Positions 1-5,452 of a DNA stretch of 7,155 nt are shown here, piece after piece (positions within the stretch are counted from its first letter, which is position 1; each line of letters starts with the position of its first letter). A program made the translations under genes and the position numbers. This DNA is from Clostridium sp. CAG:1024 (GTDB lineage Bacteria > Bacillota > Clostridia > Christensenellales > CAG-138), in contig HF985388.1 in NCBI GenBank assembly GCA_000432015.1, positions 1,877-9,031 of the forward strand, given 5' to 3'. Under the pieces are notes generated by a model. The model did not search any database. It was not told the origin of the DNA and was given only the letters and a program-made list of their open reading frames with translations.

Positions 1-133
1 GCCTTGCCCGCATATTCTGCCCGTGCAGCAACGTGACAACCGTTACGCCCAGAATGACGATCAATCCGAGCGTAACGGTCAGGTACGTCGTAAGCATACG
101 GGAAAATAGCGTTTTCAGCAGATCTCTGCGCAT
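1..133 (-). CDS. Membrane sensor histidine kinase, N-terminal fragment (cut by window edge)
   Basis: Only the first 44 codons are present; the gene continues beyond base 1. It starts at ATG 131-133, with an AAGGAG ribosome binding site at 138-143, and begins 12 bases after the stop of the response regulator gene on the same strand. Visible residues show a short basic start (MRRDLLK) followed by a hydrophobic stretch at about residues 14-36 (TTYLTVTLGLIVILGVTVV and on). This is a typical first transmembrane helix or uncleaved signal anchor. No kinase domain can be seen here. The assignment as the sensor kinase partner of the upstream OmpR-type regulator rests on the membrane helix, the tight spacing and the usual regulator-kinase gene order in Firmicutes. 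It would be expected to sense an envelope or extracellular signal and phosphorylate the regulator at Asp54. Another membrane protein is possible but less likely. Confidence 0.75.
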   Translation of the reverse strand, partial: MRRDLLKTLFSRMLTTYLTVTLGLIVILGVTVVTLLHGQNMRAR

Positions 134-145
134 GGATCTCCTTCG

Positions 146-823
146 TTATTGTTGTTCGAACTTATACCCGACGCCCCAAACCGTTTTGAGCTGCCAGTCA
201 TGGTTCTCGCCGAGTTTTTCGCGGATCCGCTTGACATGTACGTCCACGGTTCTGGAATCGCCGAAAAAGTCGAATCCCCAGACCTGTTCAAGCAGCTGCT
301 CGCGCGTGAACACCTTTCCGGCATGGGACGCAAGAAAGTACAGCAGTTCGATCTCTTTCGGCGGCATTTCCAACTGCCGGCCGTCGAGAATGACTGCATA
401 GTTCTCAAGGGACACCGAAAGCCCCGGCAGCGAAATGGAACGTTCCGGATCTGGCGGCGCGCTGCGCCGCAACACGGCCTTGATGCGGGCGATCAGTTCC
501 TTTGCATCGAACGGCTTTGCGATATAGTCGTCCGCGCCGAGTTCCAGACCCTGCACGCGATCCCCTGTGTCGCCCTTCGCTGTCAGCATAATGACAGGCG
601 TTTCGCTCTCCATGCGAATGTCGTGCAGCACGGCCCATCCGTCCCTGCCGGGGAGCATGACGTCGAGAACGACGAGCGCGGGGCGTGTCTCATGAAACGC
701 CGCGAGCGCCATTCCCCCGTCTGCACACGTCTCCACGGAGAATCCCGCCTTTTTGAGATATAGCTCAATGATCGCAAGGATATTCCGGTCGTCATCGATG
801 ACCAGAATGGTATTGTTCTCCAT
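146..823 (-). CDS. OmpR/PhoB-family two-component response regulator
   Basis: A 225-residue DNA-binding response regulator, the normal length for the family. The receiver domain spans about residues 4-120. It has the acidic pocket IDDD (residues 9-12), the phospho-acceptor Asp54 in VVLDVMLPG, the switch Thr81 in MLTAK and the conserved Lys103 in AKPF. A winged-helix domain follows at about 128-225, with PPKEIELLYFLASHAG, the recognition-helix region RTVDVHVKRIREKL and the C-terminal wing TVWGVGYKF. I chose ATG 821-823 because GGAGGTGA (828-835) lies just upstream and receiver homology begins at once; a start 14 codons further up (865) lies inside the leader and lacks a ribosome binding site. 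Phosphorylation by the partner kinase should promote dimerisation and promoter binding. It is transcribed from its own promoter at 897-925 together with the kinase gene downstream. Which stimulus or subfamily (PhoP-, ResD- or SrrA-like) applies cannot be told from the sequence. Confidence 0.96.
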   Translation of the reverse strand: MENNTILVIDDDRNILAIIELYLKKAGFSVETCADGGMALAAFHETRPALVVLDVMLPGRDGWAVLHDIRMESETPVIMLTAKGDTGDRVQGLELGADDYIAKPFDAKELIARIKAVLRRSAPPDPERSISLPGLSVSLENYAVILDGRQLEMPPKEIELLYFLASHAGKVFTREQLLEQVWGFDFFGDSRTVDVHVKRIREKLGENHDWQLKTVWGVGYKFEQQ

Positions 824-827
824 TGAT

Positions 828-835
828 TCACCTCC
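828..835 (-). promoter_or_regulatory. Ribosome binding site fixing the response regulator start
   Basis: On the minus strand this reads GGAGGTGA, four bases before the ATG at 821-823. It is close to the perfect anti-16S complement and decides in favour of the 225-codon start over the longer open frame starting at 865. Confidence 0.85.
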
Positions 836-896
836 AATGCGTCTTTCGCGCACGGCATGATGCAAAGCACCCGATGTACGATGCCGCTGCTAGGAT

Positions 897-925
897 ATTG
901 TAGCATATTGCCGCGCGTTTGTAAA
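897..925 (-). promoter_or_regulatory. SigmaA-type promoter with extended -10 for the two-component operon
   Basis: On the minus strand: -35 TTTACA at 920-925, a 17-base spacer, and -10 TACAAT at 897-902. The -10 is preceded directly by TGC, giving an extended -10 element. Transcription should start near base 890, leaving a leader of about 65 bases. The leader can form a modest stem (CGGCAT/ATGCCG, arms 881-886 and 853-858) between the start site and the ribosome binding site. The -35 lies about 34 bases past the mutS2 stop, so the two-component genes do not depend on mutS2 transcription. The match to consensus is strong; no operator could be recognised. Confidence 0.8.
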
Positions 926-958
926 AGCCCCAGCTGCGGCAAACCGTTGTACGCGTCA

Positions 959-3313
959 TTACTTCAGCGTCACCACGGTTACGCCCGCATCACCCTCGCC
1001 ATATGCGCCGATACGATAGCTCTTGACACGGGGATTCGTTTTCAAAAACGCCTGCACGCCTGCACGAAGCGCGCCCGTACCTTTTCCGTGGATGATGGAG
1101 ATCTCCGAAATCCCCGCAAGCGAAGCGTCGTCAATAAAGCGATCGATCTCAACGCAGGCCTCGTCGACCATTTTGCCGCGCAGATCCAATTCGAGAAAGC
1201 TGCGCTCTGCATCATGCAGGGAGATCTTCATGCTCGTTTCTTTCGGCTGCTGCTTCTTCTTTTCCACGGGCCGCAGATCGGTAAGCGGGACTTTCATCTT
1301 CATCACGCCCGTCTGAATCTGGACCTCGCCGCGGCTGTCCGGCGCTTTGAGGACGTTTGCCTCACGGTCGATCGACAGCACGCGCACGCGGTCGCCGGGG
1401 GCAACGGTTTTCGGGACGGGTGTTGTGTCCTCCGTGCGCATGCGCACCTGCTCGAGCAATTTTTCTTCGCTCTTTCGCATCGCGTCGCGCGTATTCTGGA
1501 TCGCACGTTCCAGCACCTTCGGATCGAGATCCTTGACCGAACGCAGACTCTTGATGAGCGTTTCCATTTCCTGTCGTGTTTCCACGACGACCTTTCGCGC
1601 GTCCTCGCGTGCTTTCTGCCGCAGCTCTGTTTTTTCCGCGTCGAGCCGCTGTTTCTCCTTTTCAAGCGATGCGCGGATGCTTTCTGCCTTGTGCTGCTCA
1701 TCGAGCGCCGTATTCTTTGCAAGTTCCGCAGCCTTGCGCGCTTCCTCCGCCCCGGCGATCACGTCCTCAAAGGCCACGTCTTTCTTCTCGAGAAATTCGC
1801 CCGCGCGTTCGATGATATCTTTCCGAAGTCCCAGCCGTTCGGATATCTCAAACGCATTGGATTTCCCCGGAATACCGATATGCAAATGGTATGTCGGGCA
1901 AAGACGGTCAACGTCAAATTCCATGCTCGCGTTCTGCATCCCGGCATGTGTGAGCGCAAACGCTTTGATCTCGCTATAGTGCGTGGTCGCCATGGTGCGC
2001 GCGCCCTGCTTGTACAGCGCTTCAAGGATTGCCTGCGCAAGCGCCGCGCCCTCGACCGGATCCGTGCCTGCGCCCAATTCGTCAAGGAGCACGAGCGAAT
2101 GGTCATCCGCCTGATCGAGGATACGAACGGTATTCGTCATATGCGAAGAAAACGTGGAAAGCGACTGTTCGATCGACTGTTCATCCCCGATGTCCGCAAA
2201 TACTTCATCAAACACGGACAAACGCGTCCCGAGCGCTGCCGGCACGAACATGCCGGACATAGCCATGAGCGAAAACAGGCCCACGGTCTTCAGCGTGACC
2301 GTCTTTCCGCCCGTATTCGGTCCGGTGATGATCAGCGTTGTAAAGTCCTCGCCAAGCCAAACATCCACCGGTACGACGGTCTCCTTTTGCAGCAGCGGAT
2401 GCCTACTCTGCACGATACGAAGACTCCCATCTTCATTCAGCTCGGGCCGAATTGCTCGCATATCGCGTGACATAACGGCCTTTGCAAAGATCACATCCAG
2501 CTTTGCAAGCACCGAGAGGCTGCCCAACAACTCATCCGCATAGGGATCGACGAGCGCAGTCAATCCAGCAAGGATACGCCCGATCTCCGTTTGCTCCTCG
2601 CTTTGCAAGCGTCGGAATTCGTTTCCGAGCTCTACCGCGGCCGCTGGCTCGATAAAAAGCGTCTGCCCGCTTCCGCTCGCATCGTGGATCAAGCCCTGCA
2701 CCTGCGCGCGGTGCTCCGCTTTCACGGGCAAGGCGAACCTCCCGTTCCGCACCGTGATGATCGGCTCCTGCAAATACTTCTGATAGGTCGGGCTCTTGAT
2801 CATGTTGTTGAGCTTTTCCCGCATTTTCTCGTTTGTCAGGCGCATCTGCCGTCGGATTCGTGCAAGTGCGGGCGAGGCGTTGTCCGCGATCTCATCCTCA
2901 GAAAGAATGCAGCGCGTGATCTCCTCTTCCACCGACCGATGCGACGAAAGGCGGTTCGCGAGCACGGAAAGCAGCCCCTGTGCATCTCCGTCCTGCAAGA
3001 CCTCCCTCGCACTGCGGCTCACCCGCAGGCACTGCGCGATTTGAAGCAGCTCGCCCGCGGACAGCGTCAGCGCAGCATGGATCCTGCGCAACGTATCCCG
3101 CATGTCGGGGAAGCCCTCTATGGGGGTTCGCCCCGTGCGCCGATAAACGGACTCCGCCTCTTCCGTCTCCTGCAGCATCCGTTCTGCCGCCGCAAGGTCG
3201 GAAACCGGATGCAGCGCATTCGCTTCCTCCTCTCCCATCGCGGAAGCAAGATGCGTTTTAAGGATCTCCAATATCTTATCGTATTCCAGTGTGTGCAATA
3301 CTCTCGCGTTCAT
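959..3313 (-). CDS. mutS2: MutS2 family ATPase/endonuclease
   Basis: 784 residues, the full usual length of MutS2. As in the family, the N-terminal mismatch-recognition domain of MutS is absent. The core and clamp region occupies about residues 1-320. The ATPase domain follows with Walker A GPNTGGKT (331-338), the MutS signature DIGDEQSIEQSLSTFSSH (374-391), Walker B LVLLDELGAGTDP (407-419) and ATTHY (442-446). A charged helical, probably coiled-coil stretch runs over about 505-625, then a small beta-rich segment (about 636-683). A C-terminal Smr domain (about 707-784) has LDLRG (709-713) and HGKGTGALR (742-750). Family members are dimeric cytoplasmic ATPases. They have been linked to suppression of recombination or processing of branched DNA and, in Bacillus subtilis, to rescue of collided ribosomes; they do not act in classical mismatch repair. 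ATG 3311-3313 is supported by GGGAG at 3321-3325. No separate promoter is visible, so read-through from the aminotransferase gene past the hairpin at 3339-3366 is likely. Confidence 0.97.
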   Translation of the reverse strand: MNARVLHTLEYDKILEILKTHLASAMGEEEANALHPVSDLAAAERMLQETEEAESVYRRTGRTPIEGFPDMRDTLRRIHAALTLSAGELLQIAQCLRVSRSAREVLQDGDAQGLLSVLANRLSSHRSVEEEITRCILSEDEIADNASPALARIRRQMRLTNEKMREKLNNMIKSPTYQKYLQEPIITVRNGRFALPVKAEHRAQVQGLIHDASGSGQTLFIEPAAAVELGNEFRRLQSEEQTEIGRILAGLTALVDPYADELLGSLSVLAKLDVIFAKAVMSRDMRAIRPELNEDGSLRIVQSRHPLLQKETVVPVDVWLGEDFTTLIITGPNTGGKTVTLKTVGLFSLMAMSGMFVPAALGTRLSVFDEVFADIGDEQSIEQSLSTFSSHMTNTVRILDQADDHSLVLLDELGAGTDPVEGAALAQAILEALYKQGARTMATTHYSEIKAFALTHAGMQNASMEFDVDRLCPTYHLHIGIPGKSNAFEISERLGLRKDIIERAGEFLEKKDVAFEDVIAGAEEARKAAELAKNTALDEQHKAESIRASLEKEKQRLDAEKTELRQKAREDARKVVVETRQEMETLIKSLRSVKDLDPKVLERAIQNTRDAMRKSEEKLLEQVRMRTEDTTPVPKTVAPGDRVRVLSIDREANVLKAPDSRGEVQIQTGVMKMKVPLTDLRPVEKKKQQPKETSMKISLHDAERSFLELDLRGKMVDEACVEIDRFIDDASLAGISEISIIHGKGTGALRAGVQAFLKTNPRVKSYRIGAYGEGDAGVTVVTLK

Positions 3314-3338
3314 AATATTTCTCCCGAAAACATAGTAC

Positions 3339-3366
3339 GCCCCCGCCCGTTTCGCCGGGCAGGGGC
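3339..3366 (-). terminator. GC-rich stem-loop between aminotransferase and mutS2 (weak or partial terminator)
   Basis: An 11-base-pair stem (arms 3356-3366 and 3339-3349, one G-U pair) encloses a six-base loop, GCGAAA on the minus strand. It begins 18 bases after the aminotransferase stop codon and ends 25 bases before the mutS2 ATG. The stem is very stable, but the bases after it read GTACTATGTTTT, so there is no immediate U-tract. It could be an inefficient terminator that lowers mutS2 expression, a 3'-end stabiliser or an RNA processing point. The hairpin itself is certain as sequence; its role is inferred. Confidence 0.55.
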
Positions 3367-3384
3367 TTGAATCTCTCTGGCTCG

Positions 3385-4560
3385 TTACAAGGAGTGCATA
3401 AACCGTTCGATGCGCTCAAACGCACGGCGAATGTCCTCCTGCGATGTGGCATAGCAGCATCGGATGAATCCCTCGCCCGCCTCGCCAAACGCATTGCCCG
3501 GTACGGTCACGACCTTCTCCTTCGCCAGCAGCGCGTCGCAGAACTCCTCGCTCTTCATGCCTGTGCTTTGGATGGAAGGGAACACATAGAACGCGCCTTC
3601 CGGTTCGTTGCAGGTCAATCCGAGCGCGTTGAAGCCGTCGATCATGATCCGCCGGCGTTTGCCATATTCCTCCACCATATAGGCCGTATCAGAGAACCCG
3701 TCGGCAAGGCCGTATTCAAGCGCTGCGATACCTGCGATCTGTGCAGGCGTCGGGGCGCACAGCATTGTCAGCTGATGTACCTTGCGCATGGCGGCAATGA
3801 TGGGCGTGGGGCCTACCGCATACCCAAGGCGCCACCCTGTCATGGAAAATGCCTTTGAGAATCCGTTCAGCACGATCGTGCGCTCACGCATTCCGGGCAG
3901 CGACGCAAGAGAGACATGCCGCTTTCCGTTATATGTCAGCTCCGCATAGATCTCGTCCGTGATAACAAGGATATTCGTCTCGCGAATGACCTCTGCGATC
4001 GCTTCGAGATCCTCCCGCTCCATGATCGCGCCCGTTGGATTCGACGGAAACGCGAGCAGAAGCGCCTTCGTCTTCGGTGTGATTGCCGCACGCAAAACAT
4101 CGGCGCGCAGACGGAACTTATCCTCCGCATAGGTGTTGACGCGGACGGCAACGCCGCCTGCAAGATCGACAGCCGGAATATAGGAAACATAACTCGGCTC
4201 ATGAATAATGATCTCATCACCGGGATTCACGATCGCACGCATTGCAAGATCGATCGCCTGACTTGCGCCGACGGTGATCAATACGTCGTCGATCCCCTCA
4301 TATCCGCGAATGTCGAAGCGTTCGTCGAGATACCGCAGAATCAGTTCCCGAAGATACGGGTCGCCGGAATTGGAGGTGTATGCGATCCGCCCCGTGGACA
4401 GCTTTTTGAGCGCAGCCTGCCGGATACGCTCGGGCGTTGCAAAGTCCGGCTCACCTACGCCGAGGCTGATATGCGTTTCGTCCAGCAGATCAAAATACTT
4501 ACGGATCCCGGAGGGCGGGATCTGCTTGACGACGGTTGAAATGTATCCTTCGTATTCCAT
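3385..4560 (-). CDS. PLP-dependent class I/II aminotransferase (AspC/YugH-like)
   Basis: 391 residues, typical for fold-type I aminotransferases of the COG0436 kind. In the chosen numbering, the substrate and cofactor region includes GVGEPDFATP near the N-terminus (48-57 of the longer frame, 34-43 here). Other landmarks are VGASQA (97-102, cofactor phosphate loop), SNPTG with Asn174, ITDEIY with Asp202 contacting the pyridine nitrogen, the Schiff-base Lys236 in NGFSKAFSMTGWRLGY, Arg244 of the phosphate site, and Arg367 in GFIRCCYA for the substrate carboxylate. It should move an amino group between an amino acid and a 2-oxo acid in the cytoplasm; aspartate, aromatic or branched substrates cannot be separated by eye. 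The start is ATG 4558-4560 with AGGGAA at 4571-4576. A longer frame opening with GTG at 4602 is unlikely because that codon lies upstream of the predicted transcription start. The gene has its own promoter and is probably read on into mutS2. Confidence 0.93.
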   Translation of the reverse strand: MEYEGYISTVVKQIPPSGIRKYFDLLDETHISLGVGEPDFATPERIRQAALKKLSTGRIAYTSNSGDPYLRELILRYLDERFDIRGYEGIDDVLITVGASQAIDLAMRAIVNPGDEIIIHEPSYVSYIPAVDLAGGVAVRVNTYAEDKFRLRADVLRAAITPKTKALLLAFPSNPTGAIMEREDLEAIAEVIRETNILVITDEIYAELTYNGKRHVSLASLPGMRERTIVLNGFSKAFSMTGWRLGYAVGPTPIIAAMRKVHQLTMLCAPTPAQIAGIAALEYGLADGFSDTAYMVEEYGKRRRIMIDGFNALGLTCNEPEGAFYVFPSIQSTGMKSEEFCDALLAKEKVVTVPGNAFGEAGEGFIRCCYATSQEDIRRAFERIERFMHSL

Positions 4561-4592
4561 AATACTACAATTCCCTAAAATAGATTTCCCCG

Positions 4593-4622
4593 ATTGTAAC
4601 ACGAAACGCCCGTGCTCGTCAA
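4593..4622 (-). promoter_or_regulatory. SigmaA-type promoter of the aminotransferase (and probably mutS2)
   Basis: On the minus strand: -35 TTGACG at 4617-4622, an 18-base spacer, and -10 TACAAT at 4593-4598, preceded by TGT (extended -10). The predicted start of transcription is near 4586, about 26 bases before the ATG at 4560. A GC-rich imperfect palindrome (4640-4657) lies just upstream of the -35. No binding site for a known regulator was recognised. Confidence 0.78.
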
Positions 4623-4639
4623 TGCTATATGATATACAA

Positions 4640-4657
4640 ATGGCGGCGCCGCGCCAT
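4640..4657. repeat. GC-rich inverted repeat upstream of the aminotransferase promoter
   Basis: ATGGCG and CGCCAT arms (six bases each) flank the self-complementary-rich core GCGCCG. It is 17 bases upstream of the -35 element at 4617-4622, between that promoter and the SASP terminator. It may be an activator or repressor site, or a second hairpin that helps to stop SASP transcription. Function is not established and chance is possible in GC-rich DNA. Confidence 0.3.
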
Positions 4658-4697
4658 GCTGCCTGCTATGTACGCGTGCCGCTTTGGCTTTTCTTGC

Positions 4698-4728
4698 AAA
4701 AAGCGGCCCGCGTTCATTGCGCGGGCCG
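4698..4728 (-). terminator. Intrinsic terminator of the SASP gene pair
   Basis: A perfect nine-base-pair GC stem (CGGCCCGCG at 4720-4728 and CGCGGGCCG at 4704-4712 on the minus strand) has a seven-base loop. It is followed by GC-free TTTTT (4698-4702) after one base. It sits 25 bases beyond the stop of the second SASP gene (4754) and upstream of the aminotransferase promoter, so it separates the two transcription units. The stem-plus-U-tract form is typical. Confidence 0.8.
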
Positions 4729-4753
4729 GTGCCGAATGTCTTTCGGACGATTG

Positions 4754-4948
4754 TTATTTGTTCATGTTGTTCTGCGCATACGCGATCATGCGCTTGACCA
4801 TCTCGCCGCCGACAGAACCCGCCTCACGCGAGGTCAGATCGCCGTTATAACCCTGCTTCAGGTTGACATTCAGGGAGTTCGCGGCTTCCGTCTTGAGGCT
4901 CTCGAGCTTAGACTTGCTCTCGGGAACCAAAGCACCGTTTCTTGCCAT
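4754..4948 (-). CDS. Alpha/beta-type small acid-soluble spore protein (second copy)
   Basis: 64 residues, the usual size of these proteins. Alpha/beta SASPs bind along DNA, push it towards an A-like form and protect it from UV, heat and chemicals in dormant spores; they are later degraded by the germination protease GPR. The family core is visible as LTSREAGSVGGEMVKRMI (residues 38-55), related to the TSRxNGSVGGE..KR block, with the usual Asn replaced by Ala. The expected GPR site is KTEAAN (19-24), probably cut after Glu21; the SEF that usually follows is NSL here. ATG 4946-4948 has AAAGGAG at 4957-4963. It starts 40 bases after the first copy's stop with no terminator between, so the two are probably co-transcribed. 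It matches that copy at 58 of 63 aligned residues, differing at positions 13, 15, 46, 59 and 63 and carrying an extra final Lys. Confidence 0.95.
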   Translation of the reverse strand: MARNGALVPESKSKLESLKTEAANSLNVNLKQGYNGDLTSREAGSVGGEMVKRMIAYAQNNMNK

Positions 4949-4988
4949 TGTGGTTTCTCCTTTCCGATAGATTTATGCGTTAAGTGAA

Positions 4989-5180
4989 TTACTGCATGTT
5001 GTTTTCCGCATACGCGATCATGCGCTTCACCATTTCGCCGCCGATGGAGCCCGCCTCACGCGAGGTCAGGTCGCCGTTGTACCCCTGCTTCAGGTTGACG
5101 TTCAGGGAGTTCGCAGCCTCCGTCTTCAGACTTTCCATCTTGGTCTTCGATTCGGGAACCAATGCGCCGTTTCGTGCCAT
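4989..5180 (-). CDS. Alpha/beta-type small acid-soluble spore protein (first copy)
   Basis: 63 residues; a DNA-coating protein of the alpha/beta SASP family. Core residues 38-55 read LTSREAGSIGGEMVKRMI, with the putative GPR cleavage region KTEAAN at 19-24. I place the start at ATG 5178-5180 because the ribosome binding site AAAGGAGGTGA (5186-5196) precedes it at ideal spacing. A GTG three codons upstream lies within that ribosome binding site and cannot be the true start. The gene is first in a tandem pair and is preceded by about 200 bases of non-coding DNA holding an inverted repeat and a palindrome. In well-studied spore formers such genes are driven by the forespore factor sigmaG, but I could not find a convincing sigmaG promoter here. 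Family assignment is firm; expression in spores is an inference from the family. Confidence 0.95.
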   Translation of the reverse strand: MARNGALVPESKTKMESLKTEAANSLNVNLKQGYNGDLTSREAGSIGGEMVKRMIAYAENNMQ

Positions 5181-5185
5181 CGTGT

Positions 5186-5196
5186 TCACCTCCTTT
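5186..5196 (-). promoter_or_regulatory. Near-perfect ribosome binding site of the first SASP gene
   Basis: AAAGGAGGTGA on the minus strand, five bases before ATG 5178-5180. It indicates very strong translation, as expected for an abundant DNA-coating protein, and excludes the upstream GTG as start. Confidence 0.85.
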
Positions 5197-5227
5197 TTCG
5201 GATGTGGTACTAATTTGCGCAGATTTC

Positions 5228-5276
5228 GACCGTTTATGACTGGAAATTTATACTGTATATGCTGAAAAAAACGGTC
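5228..5276. repeat. Inverted repeat enclosing an 11-base palindrome upstream of the SASP genes
   Basis: The arms GACCGTTT (5228-5235) and AAACGGTC (5269-5276) are perfect complements eight bases long, separated by 33 bases. Near the centre lies the odd-length palindrome TATACTGTATA (5249-5259). On the minus strand this runs into TATAAAT, a possible -10-like sequence for the SASP genes, although no well-spaced -35 is present. The arrangement would suit an operator over a promoter, or a looped RNA leader 50-100 bases before the first SASP codon. No known regulator motif was recognised. Confidence 0.35.
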
Positions 5277-5422
5277 AGTTTACACAAAGCATCAAAAAAT
5301 CGATCGTTTCTGCAGCAGGCGCATTTCAAGGTCTCGTCGAAAGCGAAACCGTCTGGACGCTGCTCGACCGCAATATAATGAAAACGCCGACACTCTCGGA
5401 GTATCAGCGTTTAAAACCATAG
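5240..5422 (+). other. Protein-like open frame without a start codon, possible gene remnant
   Basis: Sixty codons are open on the plus strand between a TGA (5237-5239) and a TAG (5420-5422). The predicted residues look protein-like, for example AAGAFQGLVESETVW in the middle and PTLSEYQRLKP at the end. Codon choice resembles the coding genes here (AGC, ATC, GTC, CTC, GAC, CGC). There is no in-frame ATG near the beginning and no ribosome binding site; reading through the TGA extends the frame to GTG 5204. The 3' part coincides with the recG stem-loop, which argues against a working gene. It may be the tail of a decayed gene or simply chance; I do not recognise a family. Confidence 0.15.
5381..5412 (-). 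terminator. Long stem-loop terminator after recG
   Basis: A stem of 14 base pairs (arms 5399-5412 and 5382-5395, with two G-U pairs when read on the minus strand) has a tight three-base loop. It begins 40 bases after the recG stop codon. The minus-strand RNA continues GCGTTTTCATTATATT, a moderately U-rich tail. The stem would also form from the other strand, but no gene on the plus strand needs it. It isolates the SASP genes from recG transcription. Confidence 0.7.
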
Positions 5423-5452
5423 AAAAGCGTTCACTGTGCTTTGCTAATCGCA

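Noticed and set aside
149..763. Plus-strand open frame of 204 codons opposite the response regulator
   Set aside because: It mirrors the regulator gene over nearly its whole length, has no ribosome binding site and no family features.
927..940. Possible terminator hairpin after mutS2 (minus strand GCC...GGC followed by TTTT)
   Set aside because: Only three base pairs close the loop, and the T-run belongs to the -35 of the regulator promoter; not convincing as a terminator.
857..2470. Plus-strand open frame of 537 codons opposite mutS2
   Set aside because: It is antisense to a full-length, motif-complete mutS2. Its product is rich in Arg, His, Cys and Leu with no recognisable domain, as expected from the reverse frame of a GC-rich gene.
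3332..3337. TACTAT as a -10 element for mutS2
   Set aside because: Only four of six consensus bases match, and a -35 at the right distance would lie inside the GC hairpin with no match.
2591..3370. Plus-strand open frame opposite the mutS2 5' half
   Set aside because: Shadow of mutS2 with low-complexity Arg-rich content; it runs through the intergenic hairpin.
4274..4987. Plus-strand open frame crossing the aminotransferase promoter and a SASP gene
   Set aside because: It spans two minus-strand genes, a promoter and a terminator, and shows no coherent protein features.
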